Source of the DNA: Corbicula japonica
Lineage: Eukaryota; Mollusca; Bivalvia; Venerida; Cyrenidae
Length of the DNA stretch: 64,000 nucleotides
Direction: 5' to 3'
NCBI GenBank assembly: GCA_038501625.1
Contig: JAZAYU010000003.1
Coordinates: 747,001 to 811,000, forward strand
The notes under the pieces were generated by a model that was not told the DNA's origin, did no database searches, and was given only the letters and a program-made list of their open reading frames with translations. Positions 20,965 to 32,013 of this stretch are shown here, in pieces (positions within the stretch are counted from its first letter, which is position 1; each line of letters begins with the position of its first letter). The translations under genes and the position numbers were made by a program.

Positions 20965-23900
20965 CTGAAAGATAAAGAGCAGATAATCAATGTCGTCGGC
21001 TCAACTTTATGACGTCAGTTCAAGGATTAACGTCAACTGTCCGAAGGTACCTTTTCCCGTGACGCGCCCCGAATCACATTAAGTTGAATTTTAATAATAA
21101 ATAATCACAATGCCAGCGATTTCTAGATTCCCGATTCTTTTAATGAACAGCGACATTGAAGTTTTCATATATATGGAATGCTGACATATTTCTGGAGAAA
21201 TAAGTAAATAGGGTTAATCCTGTCAACTCTTTTTGCAATTTTTATTTGAAGTAAAGAAATTGGGGTTATTTTTGCGATGACATCGTTTTGAATTTTGACA
21301 TTAAAATCGATTTACGCAATAAACACGGTATGGGACCGGACACCGGATATAACCGCGTTTTTGAGTCAAAACAAACTTTTAAAAAGTAACTAGAGGTATG
21401 AAAAAGTCGATTTCTCTGCTCATGTGACAGAAATCTGACCTGAGTTTGATTTTGTGTTTCCCTAAATAAAGGCCAGATATCATTAAAGTACAAGTATCAA
21501 CCACAAAATCAAGATTTTTGTTAACTTTCTGTAGAAGTTCAGCGTTGTCACGGAAGACATTGATGCCCAAGTACCGCAAATCTAGTTTCATTATTGCTTT
21601 CGTAAAAAAAAAAATCTTAATCGACAATTTTCTTATACTCCTCATGTTCTCTCATCCAAATTTTTAGTAAGGTCAGATTAGTGCTGTATGAGCTGACAAA
21701 ACGAATTTTTCATAACTCCGTTAAATGTTTAAAGCTTTGTTTTGACTCAAAAACGCGGTTATTTCCGGTGTCTGGTCCCATACCGTAGTAAACGAACGAA
21801 CATGGTTCATATGAGGCACGCCACGGGAAAAGGTACCTTCGGGCAGTTGACGTCAATCCTTGAAACGACGTCATAAAGTTGAGCAGACGACATTAATTAT
21901 TATGCAATACGCGGTAAAATACCATTTTATTGTCAAACTGTGTAACAAAATCACTGTTTTGTTATGAGAAAATAATAGAAATTTGAAACTTTTTTAAATA
22001 TAGTAAAAAAAAAATGACACAAAAAAGACCCGAAGGTACCTTTTCCCGTGGCGTGCCTCATATTAACTAATCCAACAACGCAACAATAATGAAAATATAT
22101 GGCCTACTGAAACCCATACAGTAGGCACTCGTAAAAATATCAGTTTCTGGAGTTCACTCTTGAAATAAAATGGATATTTCACTGAAACGAACAAATATTC
22201 TCTATTGCTTATGTCTACATAGCAATTCGTAGTTTCAATTAACATTCATTTTATTTCTGTATGCTAGGCGCTGTCACCGGGCGGGTTCGCTTCCCAGTAG
22301 GGACAGTATCATTTAAAATGCTTTCACATGACAAAAAAACATCAATGTAGCACACCAATAATGTCAGCAAAAAGATCATTTTTATGACGATAATTTGTAT
22401 TCAGAGCACCATCGATCCCATAAAACAAAAGTACATTTCCATTTTATCCTTCGTTTCTTACGTTACCCACTGATATAGGCGTAAAATGACTTTTATCACA
22501 CAGCAGAGACAGAGCTAGTTGGAGACCTGTGAGGGAAGATCAATGAAGTAGAAAACGATCAGTTTTACTCGGTTTTACCTGATGATAAAGAAATCTGCAT
22601 CATTGCGAAAAAAGGAACCAACTGCATCAGTGTGAAAAACGGAACCAGCATGCACATATTATATTTTGTTAGATTAAAATAAGTATCTGTGCTAGTCAAT
22701 GTTTAAAATAAATGGAAAATCGAGTCAAAGATCATTTAAAGAAGATTAAGGGAGAAAAAAATTATTTTTAGATGGTTATCTGTTATCTATCTTTAATAAA
22801 TTGTAGTTCAGTTCGTAGTTTTTGTTCGCAAAACTGCATTTAGAACAAATCATGTAAATTTTATTTCTTAAATGCGTAATGTAATATTTAGCGAATTTCT
22901 TGTGCTTTGTGCAGTTGCATGTTCAGCGTCAATTAAAACAATCTTCACGCGCATATGAGCGGAACCCAAGACCCCGAGCTTGGGAAGTAGAGCGCATAAT
23001 GATTTAGTAACTTTCGTTTGATGTAAGAGATAACATAAAAATGCATACACTATACATGTAAATGTCTCGATGATTCAACTTTGATGATGCAATCGGCAGA
23101 AATGAAGCTTTATTTCAACACATAAATATGTTTTACTGTTAAAACGGATTGTACACGTGCGGATTTAGACGGGGAAGCACCAGGCACGCGCCACCATTTA
23201 ATTTTTAATGTATATATGTATATATAGAACACGATATATGAATATCTAAATATTATAAAGCAGGATGCAAACTGTAGTACGCAATAAATTGTCGCTCTTT
23301 TGAGAACGACCTTAATCATACATCAACGCATTAAAATATGTTGTTGTTTTTTCGGTTTCGTTCCGATGGGCGTGCACTCTGAACTGCGATCCAACAATGC
23401 GCCCCTTTTACATCAGATCCCGGATCCACCTCTGAATGTATGATCATTATCAATTATACAAGTGCGAACGAAAAAAATCAAAGGAATGAAAGTATTACAG
23501 TTGTGTCATTGTGTTTATTTGGCCTAAATCATTGTTGTCAGCGTTCGAAATTAACATTGAAGTGACTGTCTCAAAATTTAATTATTTATATTGTGTTATT
23601 TTTTTCCGAAATATTTCAGCATTCCATACACATCAAAAAATCAGTATGTCAACGTCGATTTAAGAAGTTATTGTGAAGTTTAAAGAAATCGAAGTAACTT
23701 CTTTCATTTACACTTAGTTACATATAAAACAAATTTCACTTTAAGCATACATGAAAAATAACATCAAAACGCGTTTTATGTTTGTTGACAGGCCGTTAAA
23801 AGCAAATACCATATAAAAATAAGTGACCACAAGGTTGCGCTTTCTTATCCCCTTATGACGCAACCGGGCGCCTCGAATGGGAAAAGCCTCGTATCCGCAC

Positions 23901-26368
23901 CAAAACAGCTCAGAAGGATTTTCACGTCCGAACATCGCACACGTGAAAAAGTAATTATAATCATTCAAGGTTAAATACATTCATTAGATTATCTGTTTAC
24001 GAGGTTATGTTCACCTCCGATTCGCCGGCACGTGAAAAAGTAATTTTAATCATTAATGATTAGATACCTTACCTTGTCTGGTGACTACTTCCGCGGACAT
24101 TTACACCTCTGATCCACCGGCACGTCCTTCATCACTTGCTCAACGTGTTTACCACAACCTAATCGAAACGAGAATAGGAATTAACAGAATCACTGTTGCG
24201 AAACAATCACGTGGATGGGGTGGGGCTGGATAGGTGTGGTGGGGTGATACTGTTTGATCAGGCTGTATCAAATGAACAAAAACTTTCTTACAAATACCTT
24301 GCTTACTACAAAAGCCATATTTAATGCTAACTAAAATGCGATAAACAGGGCTTAGATTTTGGTTTAGTCAAACGTTTTGACACTGGTTGTTAGGGATTTT
24401 CTCTAAATCACAATTAAAATACTAAATTATAAGCATTTCCTCATCGCGAGCTTCACTATAGCAACGCACCGATAAAATTAAGATCTCTTCTATCATCACT
24501 AACATTGCATTTTTCACTGTCGGGGGTGGGGGGCAGGGGCTATCGCCTGCAATTAACGAAAAATATAGCGAAATATTGCTTCTATATATAAGGGAACGAA
24601 AGGCCTGATGAACAAGACAAAAGTTTGCTGAAACCTGAATGATATTAAAATTAAATAAAATTTTGTGGTTGAAATGCGCCTATTAATTGAAACTAATAAA
24701 ATTGGAAAAATAGCCATGAAATTAGTGTTTCTTTAGTTATTTATTTACATGTACTCAGTTTCCTTCTACAGTACTTCTACACAGATCTGTATTTTATACA
24801 CCAATAATCATCAATGAATATATAATTAACGGCCGAATTTTGAGACGGAATTGGCAGGGTTAACGGACGTTTCATATACCCCTTACCTCGACTGTATATT
24901 ACATATAATACATGTGAACGTGACGACGGGTGTGTAGAAGGTCAAGATTAAAGTGCCTTATTGAATATATTATATATACAATGTACATGCTACAGCGCGT
25001 TTGAATACAGTGGACGACCTTGCAGAGAATTTTGTTTACAATAATCTTTAAAAGAAAAAAGAAGGCTTTAAATAAGGCATTTAATTAACAGTGAATATAA
25101 GCAGTAAATAAAAAATCAGTAAACTATTAGGCTAAGCATACCTGATAATATTTAGATAGATTGATTAAATGATTGATTGATTTCTTGCATGCTTGATTGA
25201 TTGGTTGATTGATTTGATTGAATGACTGATTGACTGATTGATTGATTGATTGATTGATTGACTGATTGATTGACAATGATAGAAACTGTATCATACCCAG
25301 GCCTGTAGCCACGCTGAGGGACGCGAAAAATTGTAAATGTACAAAAAGGCGCATTTTAAAATAAAATCTTCCGGGGAGCATGCAACCCCCCTCCCCACCC
25401 TCCATCCCTCTCCCCCATCCCCCGTTCCCCGAAAATTTTGGCCTTGGTGATTTTGCCGCTTAGGATACGGTCCTGATACCACACAAACTAAAATTTAAAG
25501 AAATACATGCATGCATCATCGGGGATCGGGACGGTGTTTGCATGGTGTGGGTTTCGGGTGCCTTTTACAAACAAGATCCATTACTGATATTATATAACAT
25601 TAACAAGGGATGGAACTAAAAATTCAAATTTCTACGTTATCTCCTTTATTTATATTTTGGACCCAAGTGAAAATAATTCGTAGAGGTGTGGTTTTATTTA
25701 AGGATTGAATCGATAGTTGATGGTTTTCATTTGGGTATGGAAAACAGTTGGGTTGTTAATATTTCGGACCTAAGTGAAAATAATTCGTAGAAGTGTGGTT
25801 TTATTTAAGGATTGAATCGATAGTTGATGGTTTTCATTTGGGTATGGAAAACATTTGAGTTGTTTAAAGTGTGTGAAGCCCGAAGAGGATGAAGTTGAAG
25901 TGTAAATATTTTATTCTGTACTCTGTACCCCTTTCAATAAAGAATAAATCATACGGCTACTTGAATTCCTTTTAATAAATTCCCGATTGGATTGACACAT
26001 ATATTGCAATTTTGCCTAATCCACCAGAAAGGCGCAACAACGATTGCGTAAGCGGTAATTTACCGTTCCGAATCCCTTAGACATGAATAAATTACATTTT
26101 ACAAACATTTTACGGTCGAACTTGAACATTAATTAACAGTCTCCACAACAGTGAGTAAACTTGAAGCAGTCTCCACAACAGTGAGTAAACTTGAAGCAGT
26201 CTCAACAACAGTGAGTAAACTTAAATCGAAAGTAGGCAAACTGTATACAACTCACAAACGTTTAACAAGAAATAAAATGAATTAAACTGACCTTGCCAAG
26301 TTGGTTTCTGGCACTTTTCACAGGTGACTTTAAAACACATTCTCTGTGGTTAGCTCCTACTTCTTTCC
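20750..26368 (-). CDS. Cysteine-rich 40-residue microprotein gene (CxxC...CGxH...CxC family)
   Basis: Two minus-strand coding exons, 26340-26292 (ATG, 16 codons plus one base) and 24158-24085 (stop TAG), join by a GT-AG intron of 2.1 kb. The 40-residue product begins MCFKVTCEKCQKPTWQGCGK and ends QRCKCPRK. It has a CxxC pair (7, 10), a WQGCGKH core (16-21) and a C-K-C end (35, 37), which suggests a metal-binding fold (inference). I recall very short bacterial, fungal and other eukaryotic proteins with the same M-C...C-x-x-C...T-W-x-G-C-G-x-H...C plan and no known function. No database search was possible. The first exon has an in-frame stop upstream of its ATG, fixing the start. A donor (AAG|GTAAGG, minus strand) 12 bases after the stop and an acceptor at 20965-20966 imply a 3' UTR exon ending near an AATAAA at 20772-20767. 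Confidence 0.75.
20990..21070 (-). mobile_element. MITE half copy (GGCACGCCACGGG family)
   Basis: The reverse complement of the left third of the 21811 element, ending ACCTTTTCCCGTGACGCGCCCC. The other terminus is absent. It starts about 25 bases upstream of the probable last exon of the microprotein gene. Confidence 0.7.
21325..21786 (+). mobile_element. Foldback MITE, ACGGTATGGGACC termini
   Basis: About 50-bp near-perfect inverted termini: ACGGTATGGGACCGGACACC...GAGTCAAAACAAA against TTTGTTTTGACTC...GGTCCCATACCGT. The interior is AT-rich and non-coding. It lies inside the large intron of the microprotein gene, 25 bases from the next MITE. Confidence 0.88.
21811..22062 (+). mobile_element. 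MITE, GGCACGCCACGGGAAAAGG family (best copy)
   Basis: Inverted ends ATGAGGCACGCCACGGGAAA and the inverse ending GGCGTGCCTCAT, with a likely TA target duplication. About 250 bp, non-coding, very similar to the copy at 7285. Confidence 0.88.
22256..22315 (+). mobile_element. SINE 3' fragment (tRNA-like B-box part)
   Basis: TGCTAGGCGCTGTCACCGGGCGGGTTCGCTTCCCAGTAGGGACAGTATCATTT matches the 3' part of the SINE at 39745. Its A box is missing. Confidence 0.6.
24073..24158 (-). CDS. Microprotein gene, second coding exon
   Basis: Minus strand: acceptor CGATTAG, then two bases completing Gly, then CGKHVEQVMKDVPVDQ and RCKCPRK, TAG at 24087-24085. The exon can end at 24073 before GTAAGG. A degraded copy of part of this exon seems to lie just downstream at about 24015-24045, with the shared flank GTGAAAAAGTAATT, suggesting a small tandem duplication. 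Confidence 0.75.
25160..25275 (+). repeat. (GATT)n microsatellite
   Basis: Imperfect GATT/GACT tetranucleotides over about 115 bases. The minus-strand open frame rich in SINQ here is only a translation of this tract. Confidence 0.95.
25651..25866 (+). repeat. 107-bp direct tandem duplication
   Basis: Two nearly identical copies of GGACC(C/T)AAGTGAAAATAATTCGTAGA through GGGTATGGAAAACA, offset 107 bases; recent. Confidence 0.95.
26138..26228 (+). repeat. 30-bp tandem repeat, three units
   Basis: AGTCTCCACAACAGTGAGTAAACTTGAAGC at 26138, 26168 and 26198, just inside the intron next to the first coding exon of the microprotein gene. Confidence 0.95.
26292..26368 (-). CDS. Microprotein gene, first coding exon
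   Basis: Minus strand: a pyrimidine-rich run ending in TTTATCAG (acceptor AG at 26370-26369), a short 5' UTR, ATG at 26340-26338, and donor CAAG|GTCAGT at 26291. Codes MCFKVTCEKCQKPTWQ plus the first base of Gly. If the acceptor is real there is a further non-coding 5' exon. Confidence 0.75.
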
Positions 26369-28030
26369 CTGATAAATAAAGTATAACTGTATACAAAAGA
26401 AACTCGCGATATTTATGTTTTCGTCGATATCGGGTGAACGTGCTTATTAGAGCAAATCCGCTTCAAACCGGACTGCTATTCAAGTTCACGGGTGTATTTT
26501 GTACGGTGTACAGTTGGAGCCATCGCTGTTTCGCATTTTAGACCTCCTAGGCGAGACCACGAAAACGCGAAAACACAATGCAAGATCTTGAGTAATTCTG
26601 TGTATGGTTCAAATAAGCAGTAATAACAGATATCTCAAGTGATCTATTCCAATTACTGATAAAATTTTATTTTATGCTTTCCTGTGCATTATATAGAATT
26701 TTATCTCTCGAAATAAAAGTGGCATTTCGCTGTTTTCAAACAGTGGAAAATCATTTTAATTTCACTGTTTGATCACGTTGACACCAATACGCACAAAATA
26801 TTGCGAATGTTCAAAAGTTGAGAAATTGGCCATAGAAAATTAGCGCTATTGAAAAAAAAGAAGTTATTTAAATTGAAAACTGTTAATTAACTTGAAAGCT
26901 TGAAAGAAATTAACTTTAACCACGGCCGGTAAACTTGGTATGATAAAATCTTTAGGACTAGCGTGTGTCTATGTTTGTGTGTTTGTGTGTGGGGGTGGGG
27001 GAGGTTATGGTGCGGGTCTGGCTGCATTAACGCTTGGTAAGGGGAAGGTTATTAAAGGGTGCCTGGGCCGGAAAGGCGATATAACGTGAGTAATGATGTA
27101 CAGGTGGGAAGCGCCACGGCAAGAAAGATCGGTATGGTATGGGTAATGAGAAAATTCGACCGTGTTACGACGGAAACTTCCACGGCCGAAGATTTCTTAA
27201 GAACAAAGGTAATCGCAGGGCAGAAACAGCGAGACTGACCGAAAGGGCACAGGATACGAGTGGGGGAGGGGATTTCCGCTAGGGCAAGAGTTACTGTAGG
27301 AGGGGGGATGCGCCACCGCCTGGAAGCAAGGTAGTATTAGGATAACAGCGGGGACCACCACAGCAGGAGAGTGTGAAGATCGTTGGTTTCTTTCATGCAG
27401 TGCTAGGATAATATCTCGTGAACCGCAGAATATTGTATTTTCAGTCGTCATGAAGCTAACTTAGTGAAATATATATTTCAATTTAACACTGGTAAAATCA
27501 CAAATATCCGCTATAAATTGCCTCATTTGTTTTGCACGAAAACGTGTCAAAATACATACTATTTAGGAGCTGATAGGTGATATATTTAAAACAGACGCAT
27601 ACAATCTTAAATATATTTCACAAGCTCGGTTTAAACGAGTAAAGCAGGACATATATAACAATGACGACTTGTCCCAAATATTTACAAGTTCATTCAATAA
27701 ATTAATGCATGCAATATGAATACTGTTGGTCTGCTTTAAAGACCAAATTACGATCTAATTACATTTTTTCCAAACAAGCTTGTCACGTTCCATGTGAAGA
27801 ACGTAAATAAGAACGTTCACACTTGATTTATTATTTAAGACTGAATTAAGTTTTAATCGATTTTTAGTCTAAATGCACCAAATTTAACAAAGTTTTTGAC
27901 TGCGTTTAAATTAAATGTATAATCTCCCTTGATGTATCATCTGACCGGGTTGGGAGCGCGAAAATGTTACCGTGGGTATCTTAGAATGAGTTTAAAGATG
28001 TTAGCAGTTAATTCCGCAACTAAAATTTTC
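26369..28030. other. Upstream region of the microprotein gene, non-coding
   Basis: 26500-26580 is the most GC-rich part and could hold the minus-strand transcription start. G/T-rich and low-complexity at 26960-27070; nothing else recognised. Confidence 0.4.
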
Positions 28031-28082
28031 TTGCATACCAGATCAGGTCATCCGGTGTTTTCACCCGTGTAGGAAATTTCGA
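28031..28082 (+). repeat. Dispersed 50-bp motif (partner at 50079)
   Basis: TTGCATACCAGATCAGGTCATCCGGTG and TTTTCACCCGTGTAGGAAATTTCG, then a CRE-like TGACGTCA-rich stretch. It recurs twice in tandem at 50079-50182. Confidence 0.85.
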
Positions 28083-28250
28083 TGACGTGAGTGACGTCAC
28101 GTCTTCAAATATCTGACGTAATATATTCAAGTTAGTGACGTCATTTATAAAAAAGATTGCTTTAACGTCAATATTTCAGCATAATGAAAATAAATAAGTT
28201 TGTATACTTACACAAAAATGTTATAAATAATAAAAGGTATGCAAGAAAAA

Positions 28251-28401
28251 GTATCTTGCATGAGAAATTCGGTAAAGATAGAAAAATCTGTCACCTCGGG
28301 TGAACTGTTTTGGCGGGAACTCGGCAGAGCCTCGTTCCCGCAAAACAGTTAACCCTCGGTGACAGATTTTTCCATCTTCACCTCACACTCATGCATGATA
28401 C
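28251..28401 (+). repeat. Long perfect-type hairpin (inverted repeat)
   Basis: Two arms of about 70 bases with almost no loop: AAAATCTGTCACCTCGGGTGAACTG...GGCGGGAACTCGGC then AGAGCCTCGTTCCCGC...CAGTTAACCCTCGGTGACAGATTTT. Outer arms GTATCTTGCATGAG / CTCATGCATGATAC. Transcribed, it would form a pre-miRNA-sized stem, but it is more likely a palindromic MITE. Confidence 0.9.
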
Positions 28402-29749
28402 TTATAGTCTAGCCTTTGACCGGTCTGTTTATCCATATGTGTTAAGCCAGTTTTGACATGATCTTGCTAACATAATAAAATTTCAGAATTTAAATAAGAA
28501 TTATCTTCTTTCCGCTGAATACATTTTCCATTTTCACTTCATTACATAATTTCAATACTTTCTTAATTCATTATTGTGAAGAAAAAATACTTTCTTAAGT
28601 AGCTATTCTCGCTTTGAGGTAATGTTAAGCGAATTTTAATTAAATAAATTCCATAGCATTTTTGACTTATGACAAAAATAACAATCAAACAGTTTCGCTA
28701 CGCTTTTCAAAACATTTCTTGATTCATGATAATTTTAAAGATACAAAGCTAATATACTTTAAAATATAGAGAATATTTGTTCTGGTGCCACCAGCAGTCT
28801 GATTTAATTCCTTTACTCCATACATACGAATTTTATCGCATATGCGAAAATTGTAGGTCCATATCAGCTAACGCATCCATGCCGTCTGATCTGGATCTAC
28901 ACTGTTCGCTTCTTGGTCAGAAATAACCTGATGAATCAAAATGCAAAAATTGAGTTCCCGATCAGACAGTACGGATGTGCGACTGATCTGGATCTACACT
29001 CTTTGCTGTTAAATAACAGCCATATCAAATGAAGTAAAAGTTTTAGTTTTAACAATGCAAAAGACTGTCCAAGTAAATTGAGGATTACGCTTCTCCTAAA
29101 AATATCAGTAACAATTATTTGTTCTAGTTCATACATATGGCATAGGTGACACCAATACCGAAAATTCGTTTGAATGGGATGGGGTCGGGTGCTCGGACTG
29201 GGGTATTATTTTGTTGTTTTTTGCTTTGTTTTAATTAACGCGATTTATATGCAACCGGCGCACGGCGCAGTTTGCAAGGATCTCATTGCTTTCAAAACAA
29301 CCCGAAACCCAGCCCCTTTTTCATGTCAAACTACTGTCTGTAACTGTAAAATTGCGTAGCCCCATCCGACCCTAACTTAATCCCCTAATCAACCCCCCCC
29401 CCCCAACACTTGGCATGCACACAGGATGTAAACATTACATTAAGTTGAATGCCGAAGTCCATTGACCAAAAACTCAATTGCCTGGTCGAAATAGCCCATT
29501 GAACGCCCTTTTCGCAAAACAAGATCGACCGAAGGAAGAAAATATTAAGACAAACAGATCAACTAAATACTTTAAAATAACAAAGGACGGTTTAGATAAA
29601 TAATTTCAGACCCGACCCGACCTTGAAACAATCATTGGTTTCGTATCGATTTCAATCAATAATGTCTCGATTCAGTCATAAACACCCACCACAAGCTAGA
29701 ACATAACAGGCGAGACGTGATTAATGATTGAAGAAGTATACTGCGTGCA
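28402..29749. other. Non-coding with old repeat fragments
   Basis: CTGATCTGGATCTACACTSTT recurs at 28880 and 28980, and I associate this word with common bivalve repeats (recollection). A C-rich tract lies at 29391-29403. No gene found. Confidence 0.4.
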
Positions 29750-30130
29750 TTTTAATGCGGACAACTGTAACACGATGTATACTTCACACAATTTAAATCG
29801 GATACGCGTTGTTTTTAAGGTTTAAACGAAGTATGGTTCACCATACGCTCGTAGGTAAATATTTTCTAGGTTTAATGTCCTACCACGCCTCCAACAAGTG
29901 CATTTTATAGGAGTGGACTTGAAGATTTTCTGGCGGAGGAAAATGCAGACAACTGTAACACGATGTTTACTTCACGCATTATACATGTAATAGGCGTTTT
30001 CCCTCTTAACGTTTAACACAGTATTCTTCGCTACAGTTAAACCACTTACATTGGTAACTATGACTTTCTATGTTTTACGTCCTGACCCGCTTCCTACGAG
30101 ACGAGTGTATTTATAGGTGTTGATTTCCGG
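29750..30130 (+). repeat. Two diverged 187-bp direct repeats
   Basis: GACAACTGTAACACGATGT(A/T)TACTTCAC...GGCGGAGGAAAA at 29759 and again at 29946 ending GGTGGAGGAAACCCCC. The copies have diverged substantially. Confidence 0.8.
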
Positions 30131-30674
30131 CTTTTCAGGTGGAGGAAACCCCCAGAATGATGCACTGAGCATTAATTCTGACAAGGGCGGAAAAACGGGT
30201 AGAACCACCGGCGTTCTGCAAACTAGCTGGATATCTTCCTCGGCCAGAATGCAGTTTACCGGTACCGATCTTTACATAGAGCTCGCGTAATAATTTTATA
30301 TTAATATTAATGCAAGCGGGGGCGTGGGGGCAGTAGCCCCCATTTTCACATGAAAGAGAACAACACCAGGGGGACCTGAAGCAGTCGTGCGGGGCCTGTG
30401 ACTAAACTTCTTTGGGTTTAAATATGCTTTTATATCCCTAAATATGTAAAAAATATCTGTTATGAAAGTTACAAAAGAAATGGCGTTGTGTTAATCTATC
30501 AAGTTGGTAAGAGATTCTGCAAATATCCAGGCATTCCGAAAAACTTTCATTTGCACAGAACATTAACCAGACAGACACCCATTAATCTGCACCCCCACTG
30601 TTATTTAATGACCTCTGTGTGCTGAGGACCCAATTAACCTCAATCAAGAAAAAGTTCTCCAGGACTACCAATCT

Positions 30675-30850
30675 AAGCTTATAACAGAGTCGCTATACAA
30701 AAATTCAAGTTGTGAAATCGGAAACTATCGCTGTCGTCTTTAAACTAAGCTTCTTACAGAGTGGCTATACAAAAATTCAAGTTGTGAAATCGGAAACTAT
30801 CGTTGTCGTCTTTAAACTAAGCTTATTACAGGGTTTCTATACCACGTGAC
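30675..30850 (+). repeat. 72-bp tandem repeat, two and a half units
   Basis: AAGCTT(A/C)TAACAGAGT starts at 30675, 30747 and 30819. The core TTGTGAAATCGGAAACTATCG also resembles 10150-10200 in intron 2 of the Band 7 gene. Confidence 0.9.
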
Positions 30851-31229
30851 TTTTAGGATGTCGTGCACACACAAAATCAATCGCTTTAGGAAGGTTTTTG
30901 CTGATATCTCAGTTAATTTTAGACCGATAAAGACCACCTTACTCCTGTTAAAAACCATCTTCATCGACATTCAACCTCCATTATCACTCGGCTGTAGTTT
31001 TATTTCAAACATTCAAATACAAATTCACACTTTCAAACACACTTTGTCTTTGAATGTTTGAGAGCCGATTGATATGGATGTTAAATGTCGATTAAAATGC
31101 TTTTTAACAGGAGTACCGTGCTCTTTATCTGATCAAAATATTTCCAGAAGTCACCGAGAAACAAGCAAAAGCCTTCCTGAAGCGAGTGATTTTGTGTGTG
31201 CATGACATCCAAAAAGTAAGTGGTATAGC
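30833..31229 (+). mobile_element. Foldback MITE, GGCTATACCAC family (copy 1)
   Basis: The two halves are inverted over more than 130 bp (left TATACCACGTGACTTTTAGGATGTCGTGCACACAC; right GTGTGTGCATGACATCCAAAAAGTAAGTGGTATAGCC), with CAAACATTCAAA palindromes in the centre. The short open frames here are by-products. 72-bp repeats flank it on the left. Confidence 0.85.
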
Positions 31230-32013
31230 CACCTGAGTAAGTTAAGTTCAACTTTAATGTTAAGTTATTATTGTCAGTTTCAAGACTCCGGCAAAAAAAG
31301 TTATAGAGATTGGCTAGATTGCACTTTAGCGGGCGCAGGTCGGCCATGTTGCTTACAATGTCAGCCATTTTGAATCTCCTGTCAAACTCCTGTCAAAAAG
31401 CCTAGCGGCGTTTGAGCAATTAAAAGCAGGGATGTGGGGGCGGCAGCCCCCATAAAAAACAATTTTTAGACTCAGTCACGTGAGTATTCGCGTAAATAGC
31501 GCCCGCTAATGTGCAGTACTCCCTAGAGATTTGTCATAGCACGTACGAGTATGCCGCATCTTGTCGGAGCAGATGGATATTTTTATCGAAAAATAAAATT
31601 AAAACGTTTACCTTAATTTGATACAGGCTGCTGATTAAAGGTCTATAAACAATTTCACCGGATTGACGTCAACGTCAACGTCAAATTTGGCGGCAAAATG
31701 AAGACGTCATGTCAATCACGTCTTAGTTATTCGCTCAATAAAGACATAGGCCTACTCATTTGGTAGTTAAAAGCAAATTTTTATTTAATGAATTCCTTTA
31801 AGATTTATTATAAAGATAACAATCATTTGCTATGTTGTTTTTAAACATCTCGTATATGACTTAATTTTCAAAGCTACAAAGCCAGATACCTTAAAATTAA
31901 GAGGAATATTTATGATTCAGTAAAAACTTGGACATTTCGCAGGGACAAATTTTCGCGTAAAGAAACGCAAATGATATACACTGTACCGATATGTTGCGTA
32001 ACTTCTTATTACA
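31230..32013. other. Non-coding
   Basis: GGGGGC..CAGCCCCCAT palindromes at 31438 and earlier at 30313 lie either side of the foldback MITE. The minus ORF starting AAAATGGCTGAC overlaps the MITE and is not credible. Confidence 0.5.

Noticed and set aside
31081..31368. Minus-strand 95-codon frame beginning MAD
   Set aside because: A good ATG context, but most of it is foldback MITE sequence.
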